Origin: Pisolithus tinctorius
Taxonomy: Eukaryota; Basidiomycota; Agaricomycetes; Boletales; Pisolithaceae
Direction of reading: 5' to 3'
DNA: 64,000 nucleotides
NCBI GenBank assembly: GCA_024663395.1
Contig: JANFAH010000063.1
Span: forward strand, 62,001-126,000
Below are positions 43,841-54,706 of the stretch, one piece after another. Both the position numbers and the translations under genes were made by a program. Below the pieces are notes generated by a model. It searched no databases. It worked only from the letters and a program-made list of their open reading frames with translations, and was not told the DNA's origin. The stretch's first letter is position 1; each line of letters opens with the position of its first letter.

Positions 43841-46800
43841 AACAACACTTACAAACACTTTCGAACACTTATGAACACTTTTGAACACTTACGAACGCAT
43901 ACGAACACTTTTGAACACCTACGAACACTTTTGAACACTTTTGAACACTTTTGAACACTTATGAACACATACCAACACTTACGAACACTTTTGAACACTT
44001 ATGAACACTTATGAACACTTAAGAACACATACGAACACTTTTGAACACTTATGAACACTTAAGAACACATACGAACACTTTTGAACACCTACGAACACTT
44101 TTGAACACCTACGAACACTTTTGAACACTTACGAACACTTACGAACACTTACGAACACATACGAACACTTCTGAACACTTTTGAACACTTATGAACACTT
44201 ATGAACAGTTAAGAACACATATGAACACTTTTGAACACTTATGAACACATACAAACACTTTTGAACACTTATGAACACATATGAACACTTTTGAACACTT
44301 ACGAACACTTTTGAACACTTACGAACACTTATGAACACATACGAACACTTTTGAACACTTACGAACACATACGAACACTTTCGAACACATACAAACACTT
44401 TTGAACACTTACAAACACTTACAAACACTTTTGAACACTTATGAACACTTATGAACACTTTTGAACACTTATGAACACTTATGAACACATACGAACACTT
44501 TTGAACACTTATGAACACATACGAACACTTATGAACACATAGAAACACTTTTGAACACTTACGAACACATATGAACACTTATGAACACTTATGAACACAT
44601 ACAAACACTTTTGAACACTTATGAACACATATGAGCACTTTTGAAGACTTTTGAACACTTATGAACACATACGAACACTTTTGAACACCTACGAACACTT
44701 TTGAACACTTACGAACACTTACGAACACTTACGAACACATACGAACACTTGCGAACACTTTTGAACACTTATGAACACTTATGAACAGTTAAGAACACAT
44801 ATGAACACTTTTGAACACTTACAAACACATATGAACACTTATGAACACATACAAACACTTTTGAACACCTATGAACACTTTTGAACACATATGAACACTT
44901 TTGAACACCTATGAACACTTTTGAACACTTTTGAACACTTTTGAACACTTACGAACACATATGAACACTTACGAACACTTACGAACACATACAAACACTT
45001 TTGAACACATACGAACACTTTTGAACACTTACGAACACTTTCGAACACTTTCGAACACTTATGAACACTTATGAACACATACGAACACTTTTGAACACTT
45101 ATGAACACTTATGAACACATATGAACACTTTTGAACACTTACGAACACATACGAACACTTATGAACACATACAAACACTTTTGAACACTTACAAACACAT
45201 ACGAACACATATGAACACTTATGAACACTTATGAACACATACAAACACTTTTGAACACTTATGAACACATATGAGCACTTTTGAAGACTTTTGAACACTT
45301 ATGAACACATACGAACACTTTTGAACACCTACGAACACTTTTGAACACTTACGAACACTTACGAACACTTACGAACACATACGAACACTTGCGAACACTT
45401 TTGAACACTTATGAACACTTATGAACAGTTAAGAACACATATGAACACTTTTGAACACTTACAAACACATATGAACACTTATGAACACATACAAACACTT
45501 TTGAACACCTATGAACACTTTTGAACACATATGAACACTTTTGAACACCTATGAACACTTTTGAACACTTTTGAACACTTTTGAACACTTACGAACACAT
45601 ATGAACACTTACGAACACTTACGAACACATACAAACACTTTTGAACACATACGAACACTTTTGAACACTTACGAACACTTTCGAACACTTTCGAACACTT
45701 ATGAACACTTATGAACACATACGAACACTTTTGAACACTTATGAACACTTATGAACACATATGAACACTTTTGAACACTTACGAACACATACGAACACTT
45801 ATGAACACATACAAACACTTTTGAACACTTACAAACACATACGAACACTTTCGAACACTTTCGAACACTTATGAACACTTATGAACACTTATGAACACTT
45901 ATGAACACATACAAACACTTTTGAACACATACGAACACTTTTGAACACATACGAACACTTATGAACACATATGAAGACTTTTGAACACTTTTGAACACTT
46001 ACAAACACATATGAACACTTAAGAACACATACAAACACTTTTGAACACATACAAACACTTTTGAACACTTTTGAACACTTATGAACACTTATGAACACAT
46101 ATGAACACTTTTGAACACTTACGAACACTTTTGAACACTTAAGAATGTGTTCATAAGTGTTCATAAGTGTTCGTAAGTGTTCAAAAGTGTTCATATGTGT
46201 TCATAAGTGTTCGTATGTGTTCGGAAGTGTTCAAAAGTGTTCGTATGTGTTCATAAGTGTTCATAAGTGTTCAAAAGTGTTCGTAAGTGTTCAAAAGTGT
46301 TTGTATGTGTTCGTAAGTGTTCAAAAGTGTTCTAAAGTGTTCATATGTGTTCATAAGTGTTCGTAAGTGTTCAAAAGTGTTCAAAAGTGTTCGTAGGTGT
46401 TCAAAAGTGTTCAAAAGTGTTCAAAAGTGTTCGTAGGTGTTCAAAAGTGTTCATATGTGTTCATAAGTGTTCGTAAGTGTTCAAAAGTGTTCAAAAGTGT
46501 TCGTAGGTGTTCAAAAGTGTTCATATGTGTTCATAAGTGTTCTTATGTGTTCGTAAGTGTTCAAAAGTCTTCATATGTGTTCATAAGTGTTCATATGTGT
46601 TCATAAGTGTTCAAAAGTCTTCATATGTGTTCTTAAGTGTTCATAAGTGTTCATAAGTGTTCAAAAGTGTTCGTAAGTGTTCATATGTGTTCGTAAGTGT
46701 TCGTAAGTGTTCATATGTGTTCATAAGTGTTCGTAAGTGTTCATATGTGTTCGTAAGTGTTCAAAAGTGTTCAAAAGTGTTCAAAAGTGTTCATAGGCGT

Positions 46801-47050
46801 TCAAAAGTGTTCGTATGTGTTTGTAAGTGTTCAAAAGTGTTCATACGTGTTCATAAGTGTTCGTAAGTGTTCAAAAGTGTTCAAAAGTGTTCAAAAGTGT
46901 TCATATGTGTTCATAAGTGTTCGTAAGTGTTCAAAAGTGTTCGTATGTGTTCATAAGTGTTCACAAGTGTCCATAAGTGTTCATAAGTGTTCAAAAGTGT
47001 TCGTAAGTGTTCGTAAGTGTTCAAAGGTGTTCAAAAGTGTTCAAAAGTGT
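43841..47050. repeat. 10-bp satellite with an inversion at about 46140
   Basis: Some 320 tandem decamers. From 43841 to about 46140 they read GAACACTTNN or GAACACATNN on the plus strand. From there to 47050 they read as the complement (GTGTTCNNAA). A block of about 640 bp is duplicated in tandem (44561-45208 repeated at 45201-45848) with no difference seen by eye. Long open frames with a 10-residue periodicity on both strands are by-products of a 10-bp repeat lacking stops and are not considered genes. Confidence 0.95.
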
Positions 47051-47790
47051 TCAACAATGTTTGGTGCTTAATATCTCAGGAACCACTGGTTGGAATGATC
47101 CAATATTTTCCATCCATGGTGTGGCCTAAGTAAGGCAGATATGTGGAGGGTTTCATAGAGATCCACCCAGTGGTTGCTGAGATATCACAACTGTTCATAA
47201 GTGTTCATAAGTGTTCAACAATGTTCAGCACTTAATATCTCAGGAACCACTGGTTGGAATTCTCTGAGAGTTTGCATCCACAGTGTGGCCTAGGCAAAGC
47301 AGATATAGAGATCCACCCAGTGGTTGCCAAGATATTACAAGTATTTGACAATGTTCAGCACCTTATATCTCAGGAACCACTGGTTGGAATGATCTGAGAG
47401 TTTGCAGCCAGGGGGGGCCCTAGCCAAAGCAGATTTGGGGAAGGATCCAAAGAGATCTTCCTAGTGGTTGCTGAGATATCAATATCACAACTGTTCAACA
47501 ACTTTCAGTGCCAAATATCTCACGAACCACTGATTGGAATGATCTGAGAGTTTGCAGCCAGGGGGGGCCTAGTCAAAGCAGATATGGGGAAGGATCCAAA
47601 GAGATCCACTCAGTTGTCGCCAAGATATCACAATAGTTTGACAACGTTCAGCACCTACCATCTCAGGAACCACTGGATGGAATGATCTGAGTGGTTGCAT
47701 CCAAGGGAAACCCCAGATGAAGCTGATATATGGAAAGTTTCAGAGAGATCTTCTCAGTGGTTACCAAGATATCACAACTGTTGTAGGCCT
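47051..47790 (+). repeat. 145-bp satellite, right block (degenerate)
   Basis: Four to five diverged monomers with the same phrases as 42115-43020. The first follows the 10-bp satellite without a seam: the last decamers join at the point in the monomer where the TGTTC motifs belong. Confidence 0.85.
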
Positions 47791-48170
47791 GGACTCAACA
47801 CTGAACACATATGAACAGCTGTTCAGCACATTATAACTTGGGAACCACTGGCAGATTTCACTGAAATAGTCTAAGAATCTACATCATATAGGGGGCCTCT
47901 TGGCAACCAATTCTCAGATCATTACAGGTCATTACATACAGCAGTTCCCAAGGTATAAAGTACTGAACAAGGAATGTGTTCAGTACTGTATAAGTTGAAA
48001 CAAATGGGCAGATGTTGCTGGAACTGTCTGCAGATCTGCATTGTATAAGGGGCCTCTTTGGCACCAATTTTCAGGTCATTACACACAGCAGCTCCAAAGT
48101 TATGAAGTGCCAAAGATTCACAAGCATGTGTTCAATGTGATAAAACTTGGGAAATACTTGGCAGATTTCC
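47791..48170 (+). repeat. Second diverged tandem repeat, about 158 bp
   Basis: Two to three copies. GGGGCCTCTTGGCA near 47891 recurs as GGGGCCTCTTTGGCA near 48050, and CATTACATACAGCAG recurs as CATTACACACAGCAG. Related to the satellite by the phrase GAACCACTGGCAGATTT. Confidence 0.7.
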
Positions 48171-48609
48171 CTGGAACTTTCTGTGGGCCACCATCATTGG
48201 TTACTTGAGGTGGCTGACCCCATGTAGACTTCACATTCTTCATGTACATCCTCAAGGTCTCAACAGTCTTGTAAACTCTTCTGGGATTGGGACATCCACT
48301 ATCTGAGCAATGGCACTCAATGTAGCCATTGGTATACCTGTGCACAGCAATGTGCTGCCCATGAGAAGTGCAGTGTTCAACTGGGGAAAGACATTCCCTT
48401 CTATGGCAACCATATTCATTTTTGCATTCAAAACAGGCCTTGAAGGTGGGATGGGTGAACATGCTGTGGAGAGCAATGGAGGTATCAGACCAGCAAGGAA
48501 ATGTAAGAGTAAGATGTAAGAAACTGCTGGGAGTATGACACTGAGCAATGTGGTCACAGGAGATTGTGAGGTTGTGAGAGGGTGGCAGAAGATGTGACTT
48601 CATATACAT
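48171..48609 (-). pseudogene. Cys-rich open frame of unknown function, probably decayed
   Basis: A minus-strand frame reading from 48609 across 48118, with many Cys and His between about 48430 and 48270 (CFECKNEYGC, then ECHCSDSGC) and a helical segment LRMYMKNVKSTW. The pattern recalls a C2H2 finger in which the His residues have been replaced, but I cannot assign a family. It runs into satellite sequence at its C-terminus, so its end is not original. Confidence 0.35.
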
Positions 48610-48939
48610 ACAGATTTGTAATTGGTATGCAGGGGCATGTGGTGAAATTAGCCCTTATTGAGAACAAAGCAAAAAAGGGGCTAATTATAGGATCCACTGG
48701 AAAGCTTCTGAATATTGATTTTCAGACAGCTTGGATTGGTGCCAATGCCCCCCAAAAAAATTCAATGGCAGTTACAAAGTGCTGTAACAATGTCAAACAG
48801 TGTTAAACAGCCCCCACATCTCAGCATGGAGCCATTGCAGAGTCTTGGAAACTTTCACAAATGCATATGTCATGTATAGAAAGGGATATACAAATGTTCA
48901 TAATGATTGGGAGCAACCAATAGGTCAGGACTGGTCATG
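48610..48939. other. No recognisable gene
   Basis: CpG-poor spacer between repeat blocks. Confidence 0.4.
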
Positions 48940-50400
48940 ACCAAGTTCATCTTGCCATTCAGCAATCACTGGAGTTGCCATCATGTCCAACAATGGTTTC
49001 CTGGCCATCCTAGACCTTGGGGACAGGCATAGGGAGCAGAAGTGCCTGGTCAAGACTACTCTTGAGTGGTCATGACCAGTCCTGACCAGGCCCATTTTGC
49101 CTTTCAGTGATCACTGGACTCACTAACCATGTCCAACAATGGTGGCCTGGTCATCCTAGATTGGGGGGACAGGCATAGGGAGCATAAGTGCCTGGTCAGG
49201 AGTGGTCATGACCAGTCATGTCTAGTCCTGACCAGGTGCATCTTGCCTTTCAGCAATCACTGGACTCCCAACCATGTCCAACAATGGTTTCCTGGTCATC
49301 CTTGACCTTGGGGACAGGCATAGGGAGTAGTAATGCCTGGTCAACACTGGGCATGGCTTCTTGAAGAGGCCCATCCTGCCTATCAGCCATCTGTGCACTT
49401 GAGTGGGAATGCATCTGGGATGGCTGAAAGCCAGCATGAGGTGGCCCATACTGGTCTGGACTGGATGGTTACAACCACATTCTTACATAAGAAGTACCCA
49501 CATCAACTATCAGTGAATGCTCAAGGCCAGTGATGGGCAGTCATAACTGGATATTTGATGAAAGGTGGTAGTTGGGGAAGTAAGTAAGTTTGTAGTAGGA
49601 ATAGGAATAAGTAATTGGGCCATGGTTCAAAATCTGTAAGATAGGTTGGTGGGTTAGGGTTAACCAAACTAGAGTTAGCCAGACTAGGGTTAACCTAAAC
49701 TAGGGTTACCTAAACTAGGGTTAGCCAGGCTAGGGTTAACCAAATTAGGGTTAGCCAGACTAGGGTTGACTGTACTAGCGTTAACCAGAGTTAGGGTTAG
49801 CTGGACTAGGGTTAGGTTAGGTTGAGAGGATATTCCCATGGATGTACCTTGTGTGTTTTTTGTGAGGAAGGTGTTCCTGACTACCCCATGGCAGCCTCCA
49901 GAGGTCCTGGACCCCAAGGACAGATATAGGGAGCAGAAGTGCCTGGTCAGGACTAGTCATGACCAGTCCTGACCAGTCCTGACCAGTCAAATCTTGCCTT
50001 TCAGCAATCACTGGACTCACTACCATGTCCAGCAATGGTTTCCTGGTCATCCTAGACCTGGGGGACAGGCATAGGGAGCAGAAGTGCCTGGTCAGGACTA
50101 GTCATGACCAGTCATGACCAGTCCTGACCAGTCCTGACCAGTCAAATCTTGCCTTTCAGCAATCACTGGACTCACTATCATGTCCAGCAATGGTTTCCTG
50201 GTCATCCTAGACCTGGGGGACAGGCATAGGGAGCAGAAGTGCCTGGTCAGGACTAGTCATGACCGGTCATGACCAGTCCTGACCAGGCCCATCTTGCTGT
50301 TCAGCGATCGCTGGACTTGCTACCATGTCCAGCAATGGTTTCCTGGTCATCCTGGACCTTGGGGACAGGGTTAGACAGCCTTTCAGAGAGCACTGGACCA
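48940..50400 (+). repeat. Tandem repeat of about 145-155 bp with GACCAGTCATGACCAGT units
   Basis: The phrase ATGTCCA(A/G)CAATGGT recurs near 48985, 49128, 49276, 50025, 50179 and 50323. Each unit ends in a variable number of short GACTAGTCATGACCAGTCCT-type subrepeats, which explains the spread in length. Splice-like and ORF signals in it are periodic artefacts. Confidence 0.85.
49640..49830 (+). repeat. Interstitial telomere-like tract
   Basis: About eleven copies of CTAGGGTTA-type units separated by 6-9 bp (ACCAAA, GCCAGA), ending in GGGTTAGGTTAGGTT. TTAGGG is the usual telomere repeat of basidiomycetes. The tract is degenerate and lies inside the 150-bp repeat block. Confidence 0.7.
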
Positions 50401-50702
50401 TTTTCCTATATAAGAGGTATCCGCGTGAACCGTTTGCGAAAGTCCTCGGCCAGCGATTCATGGGTCATGACTGGATGGTCCATGCGCAGCTTCCTATAGG
50501 AGAGTTATCCACGTGAACCGTCTGGGAAGGCTCGAGGTCAGGGATGGGGGCAGTCAGGACCAGTCATGACCGCCTTCCATTTTAGGAAGGACCCATGTGA
50601 ACTCTTTTCCCGAAAAGGCAGTCCTGACCGGTAGGATGGGGCATCCTTCTTGGATCAGATGGATAGAATCCTAGTGCAATCCTAAGGGAAGCCTGGCATT
50701 TA
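50401..50702. other. Boundary spacer, no gene
   Basis: CpG becomes common again here. Contains diverged tails of the preceding repeat and the 3' flank of the kinase gene. Confidence 0.5.
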
Positions 50703-53226
50703 TCAATTTACTGATGGAATCCTCGATAAAAATCTGTTATACAGGTCCTCATCTCCTTCCTTCTCAAGTTCACAGTCGAGCGCCTCCATTGCCCTCCTTG
50801 CATCGTCTTTGACAGTTTCTGTACTTGCACCTATCAGCCGTACCCGAGCACAGACTTTAGCTCTCTTGAGACGTCCATGTGTTTGGATTTCCTGCAAAAG
50901 GAACTCCATGAGTTCCGAAACAAGCATGTAGTTGTTGGTGTCGTCAGGCACTTCACCGACAAACAGGAAAGACATCTTCTTTGCAGCAAATCCACGGGCA
51001 TCGACTTTGGCCCATGAATCCAGGGGTCCTGGGTTCAGTGGCTTGCCATCCTTGTATTGCAGGGAAATCCAGATGAATACGTAGATCAATGATTCCATAT
51101 CATGGCGGTATAGGTGCTTCACTTTGCCATCCTGGCCATCTTCCTTGAGGAGATCTATCGCCATGAACGGTATCGTTCCAGTCCGCTTGTTACTCAACGG
51201 GTTGGCAGAACTTGCCAAAGACGAAAGGTCGTAATCATTTAAGACGCCCATCACCTTGCCACCCACCCTATAGTACATCAGGTTTCCGCAGCTGACGTCG
51301 CGATGATGGATCCCCTCCCTCCAGAGGGTATAGTGACCTAGATTAGAATGACTGTCAGAACCAAGACACTGCAAAAACAAAGTGAGGTTTACACAAAACG
51401 CACTGCCGCCATGCGTCGACCAGTTCGTTGCCTTGGAGCTCTTTGATTGGAAAAAGCTTCTTGAATATGAGCAGGACGAGTGTCCGGCTGCCTTTGTCAG
51501 GGTTCTTGAGGCCAAGAGCCCTCCTAATTGTAGACGTGAAAACTGGAAACCTCTTTGACAAGAGCAAAATTGGCACGTGTCCTCGGACGTCCTCAAATTT
51601 CTTCCCAACTGCCTCAACGTGTCCCAAAATTTCTTCCTCTGAGATTCGTGCCTCCTCCGCCCAGTAAAGTTTCGCCACCATGCCGCCGACCGGATTCTCC
51701 TCCTCTAGTGTTTCGCAGGTGACGTCCATAACACCAGTCCCACGTCCTACCAGTCCATACCGGGGCTTTCTCAGGTAGACCAGCTCCAGTTTGTGTCTAC
51801 TGACCTCGACGGTGTAAAACTCAACGTCATCCCCTTTGAGATGCAGTTTAAAGTCTGTGTTTCGACCCCAGTCCTCTAAATTGAATCGCTGGAGAGCGTA
51901 TAACAACACCAGAAAGCGAGGGAGATCTTGAACAAAATTGAACCCTGCCACGCTGATGAGGCCTTGGTGGTCGTAATACCAAATCCAAATGTTGTCGCCT
52001 GAAAGGCGTCCAGCGCAATCCGGTCACTAGTGAGAAAAAAATACACACCAATAACAATACAATTGAGGGCATGCCTCATCGCAATATTGGCGTACTGCAT
52101 CTCGGCAGCGTACAGCGCTGTCTGAATTGTTACGTGTGCCCCGGGCTCCTCCGTCCTAGATTGCTTGCTTGCGCGAGACTCAGAATCGGCCTCCAACGCG
52201 CGTTTCCTGGATGCCATATGAGTGCTTTCCTGAGTGGTCTTGCGAGCTGATCTGCATACTATTGCTGCATGTTAAGCCTGACTGAACAGTGTAGTTCCAT
52301 TACCTACGCGGAGCCTGTTCTGCGAGTGTCGCTCGCTCGGCAACAGGTGCCTCTTGTGGCTCTGTTTCTTCCAGTTCATTTCCATCTTTGCCAATCTTCA
52401 AAAACTTTGGTTTGGAAGCTTGGTACTTTGACACGAAGTATTCCTTGGGAGGAGACCTCATTTCCGACTTGGATCGCTTCAACTCGAAGACACCGAGCAC
52501 ATCCTTCCACGAGCTCGCTGTAGGTGTCTCATCTTGGCCTATCATCAATACATGCTTGTCCCAGCTGCCGAGTCTAGGGTCTGTAAAATACTCGGAGTAG
52601 TTTGGGAATGGAAGAACGATGATATCTAGTTTGCGTCTCGAATTATGCACTTGAAAGAACATCTGTACTTCCTTGCTTTCCTCTTCACGCATACCATCGA
52701 TCTTCAGCCTCTTCAGGTGCGCAAGAGCAGTGTTGGACGCCAGGACGAAGGGCTTGTACAAGTCATCCTCCTGTTTACACGCCGTGCTAGTACAAGACGT
52801 TAGCAAAGAACACTAACATCAACACCGGCATTCAAGTCACGAAACTTACTAATCTATGAGAGCCTTCCTGATATCCGAGACCGGGAATCTCTCGATATCT
52901 TCGGTGTGCCCATTACATATGGGCAGGACCTTGTTGATGCATTTGTCTAATAGGACATGGCCATTCAAGTCGATAAGGTCATCTGGCGTCTTCGAAGCCC
53001 GGCTCAATATGTACTCGAGCATGTCATCTGCCTCGCATTGCTGTGCTTTGCAGATGACTTCCACGACCGAAGGTATCAGATCGCTAATACTTGATTGGTG
53101 CCATGAATCAGGTTTATTCCGATGAGCAAAGAAGTAGACAAACGCACGGAACGCCGTGGATGTCGACCTGTCCACTCGCCGCAGAGAGGCCTTGGTCGCT
53201 TGGAGTCGATTGAAGTAGGTTGGCAT
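50703..53226 (-). CDS. FunK1-type fungal protein kinase
   Basis: A member of the FunK1 family, which is expanded in mushroom-forming fungi and related to eukaryotic protein kinases; substrates are unknown. Five exons fit: 53226-52850, 52786-52304, 52251-52049, 51998-51393 and 51337-50703, with introns of 63, 52, 50 and 55 nt. The N-terminal region includes the Trp/Lys block (SWKDVLGVFELK, near 52480). The middle contains FVQDLPRFLVLLYALQRF. The kinase core has HHRDVSCGNLMYY near 51290 (catalytic HRD), LNDYDLS in place of DFG near 51230, and RTGTIPFMAIDLL near 51170. The C-terminus carries HDMESLIYVFIW. The ATG at 53226 is the first in the joined frame. No lesions seen. It is the first gene right of the repeats. 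Confidence 0.85.
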
Positions 53227-53498
53227 CTGGAGCGGTGCGTGCACGTGGCGGCGAAAGACCTTCCACTGCTGCGCCGCCGGGATCAGACATGGTTACCGGC
53301 AGGTAAAGATTCGCGTTAGATGGGCACCAGTGTTGTGTCGTGATGGGAGCCTGGAGGTTGAGCTGCACGGGTAGCCCTCTGACTAAGCAGAGGGCGTGCA
53401 CCCGAGGAAGTGAGGGTCGGGCAAGATACCTGCTAGATGAGTGGTGTTCGGGCGCGGAAAGTGGTCACGTGCTTGCGCCCTTTGCGTAGCACTTGCGT

Positions 53499-53912
53499 AT
53501 GGAAAGCCAGACCATTGCGGTTCATTTTTCAGACATAACACGGTTAGCAGAGTTTAGACCAGGTTTAAAGGTTGTCGAAATGCCTCGAATCCCAATGGAC
53601 CGCCAGGGGCCCGACATCACCCATAGGGCCAGTGCACCTCAAATTTGTGAAACTTTTCCACGCAGTGGCATCGACCTGGAGGACATAGCAACACAAACCG
53701 TCGGATACATGACCTTACTTGCTGAGAATTTGTCAGCGGTTCGCGCACTCGAGCAGCCCATGAACGTCCACCGGCGTATTCTGGCTCAAGGACGGGCCTC
53801 ACCCTACGAGGCAGACTTGCCAGCACTTAATAGTCAATATCAGATGGTGTTGCGAGTTAGGATGGAGAACATCGTTAACCGTCTTCCCGTGACAGTAGAC
53901 GAGTATATATAA
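53499..53912 (+). CDS. Hypothetical protein, 137 residues
   Basis: Uninterrupted frame from ATG 53499 to the stop at 53910-53912, in CpG-normal sequence and divergent from the kinase gene. No signal peptide, membrane segment or recognised motif. Predicted to be mostly soluble and helical in its second half. It could be a real small gene or a chance frame; there is no second line of support. Confidence 0.35.
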   Translation: MESQTIAVHFSDITRLAEFRPGLKVVEMPRIPMDRQGPDITHRASAPQICETFPRSGIDLEDIATQTVGYMTLLAENLSAVRALEQPMNVHRRILAQGRASPYEADLPALNSQYQMVLRVRMENIVNRLPVTVDEYI

Positions 53913-54706
53913 GGGTCACTCAAAGTTTGACTCGACGACACTACTTATATATAATATGAAACAGCCACTTAGAGATCGCTTGTGCAGCAAACACGCTCTT
54001 GTTGCTTCAAAACAACATTATCATTGGGCTACCTGGTTCTGAAGCACGTGAAGTGCGGTGATTGATACACCGACGTCGGTTGGCCTTTAATCCCATCTTG
54101 ATTCTTGATATATAATGTTAATGCATAACTAGGGCTGAGCGCCGGCGAAGGCGTTCTCATTTACTGTTGCCAGCCCTTGAATAGCCCCAGCATGAATCAC
54201 TGCAGAAATGGGATTTTGATCGGGTGCAGCGATAGTCGGGCAATAGGTCGTAGTCATACTAGATCCATTGTTGTGATTTGAAATGTCCCAGATTACCCGC
54301 ATCCCAGGACGAACACATGAAACAGGATCACAAATCACTGATATTGGAGCTCGCTTGCAAAACGATGCGGATGTAATGGGCTATGCACAGCCAGAGCCTG
54401 CTTGCCAAGAGAAAGTGCGATGACGCGAATGCAACCACTGAGTGACCTCTACGATACATGTCGAGGCTACACAGTCGCCGACGATGTTCGAAGAGGACTT
54501 AATTATGACACATGCAATGGATGTCGATCATGATATGTAATGGGGACTTGGGGAACAATTAGAGCTTAGACTCTACACCAAGGACCACGACCTACCATCC
54601 TTCTCCTCAAAAATACATATCGGCTCACCTGTGGGACACGGGTCATATGCCACGATTTTCATGAAATGCGGGGAATGGCATCAAAAGAGCCTACAGATTA
54701 TCCTCC
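53913..54706. other. Intergenic; one short minus-strand frame
   Basis: AT-richer spacer. A frame at 54338-54129 (69 codons, minus) ends in a hydrophobic, Ala-rich sequence and resembles the last exon of a gene, but no upstream exon or domain was found. Confidence 0.4.

Noticed and set aside
44189..47071. Many open frames of 69-130 codons with a 10-residue Cys/Ser/Val repeat
   Set aside because: They follow from a 10-bp tandem repeat that happens to lack stops; they occur in several frames and change strand at the inversion, so they are not treated as genes.
50267..50516. Overlapping frames on both strands in the 150-bp repeat block
   Set aside because: The same residues recur with each monomer and no domain or splice signal supports them.
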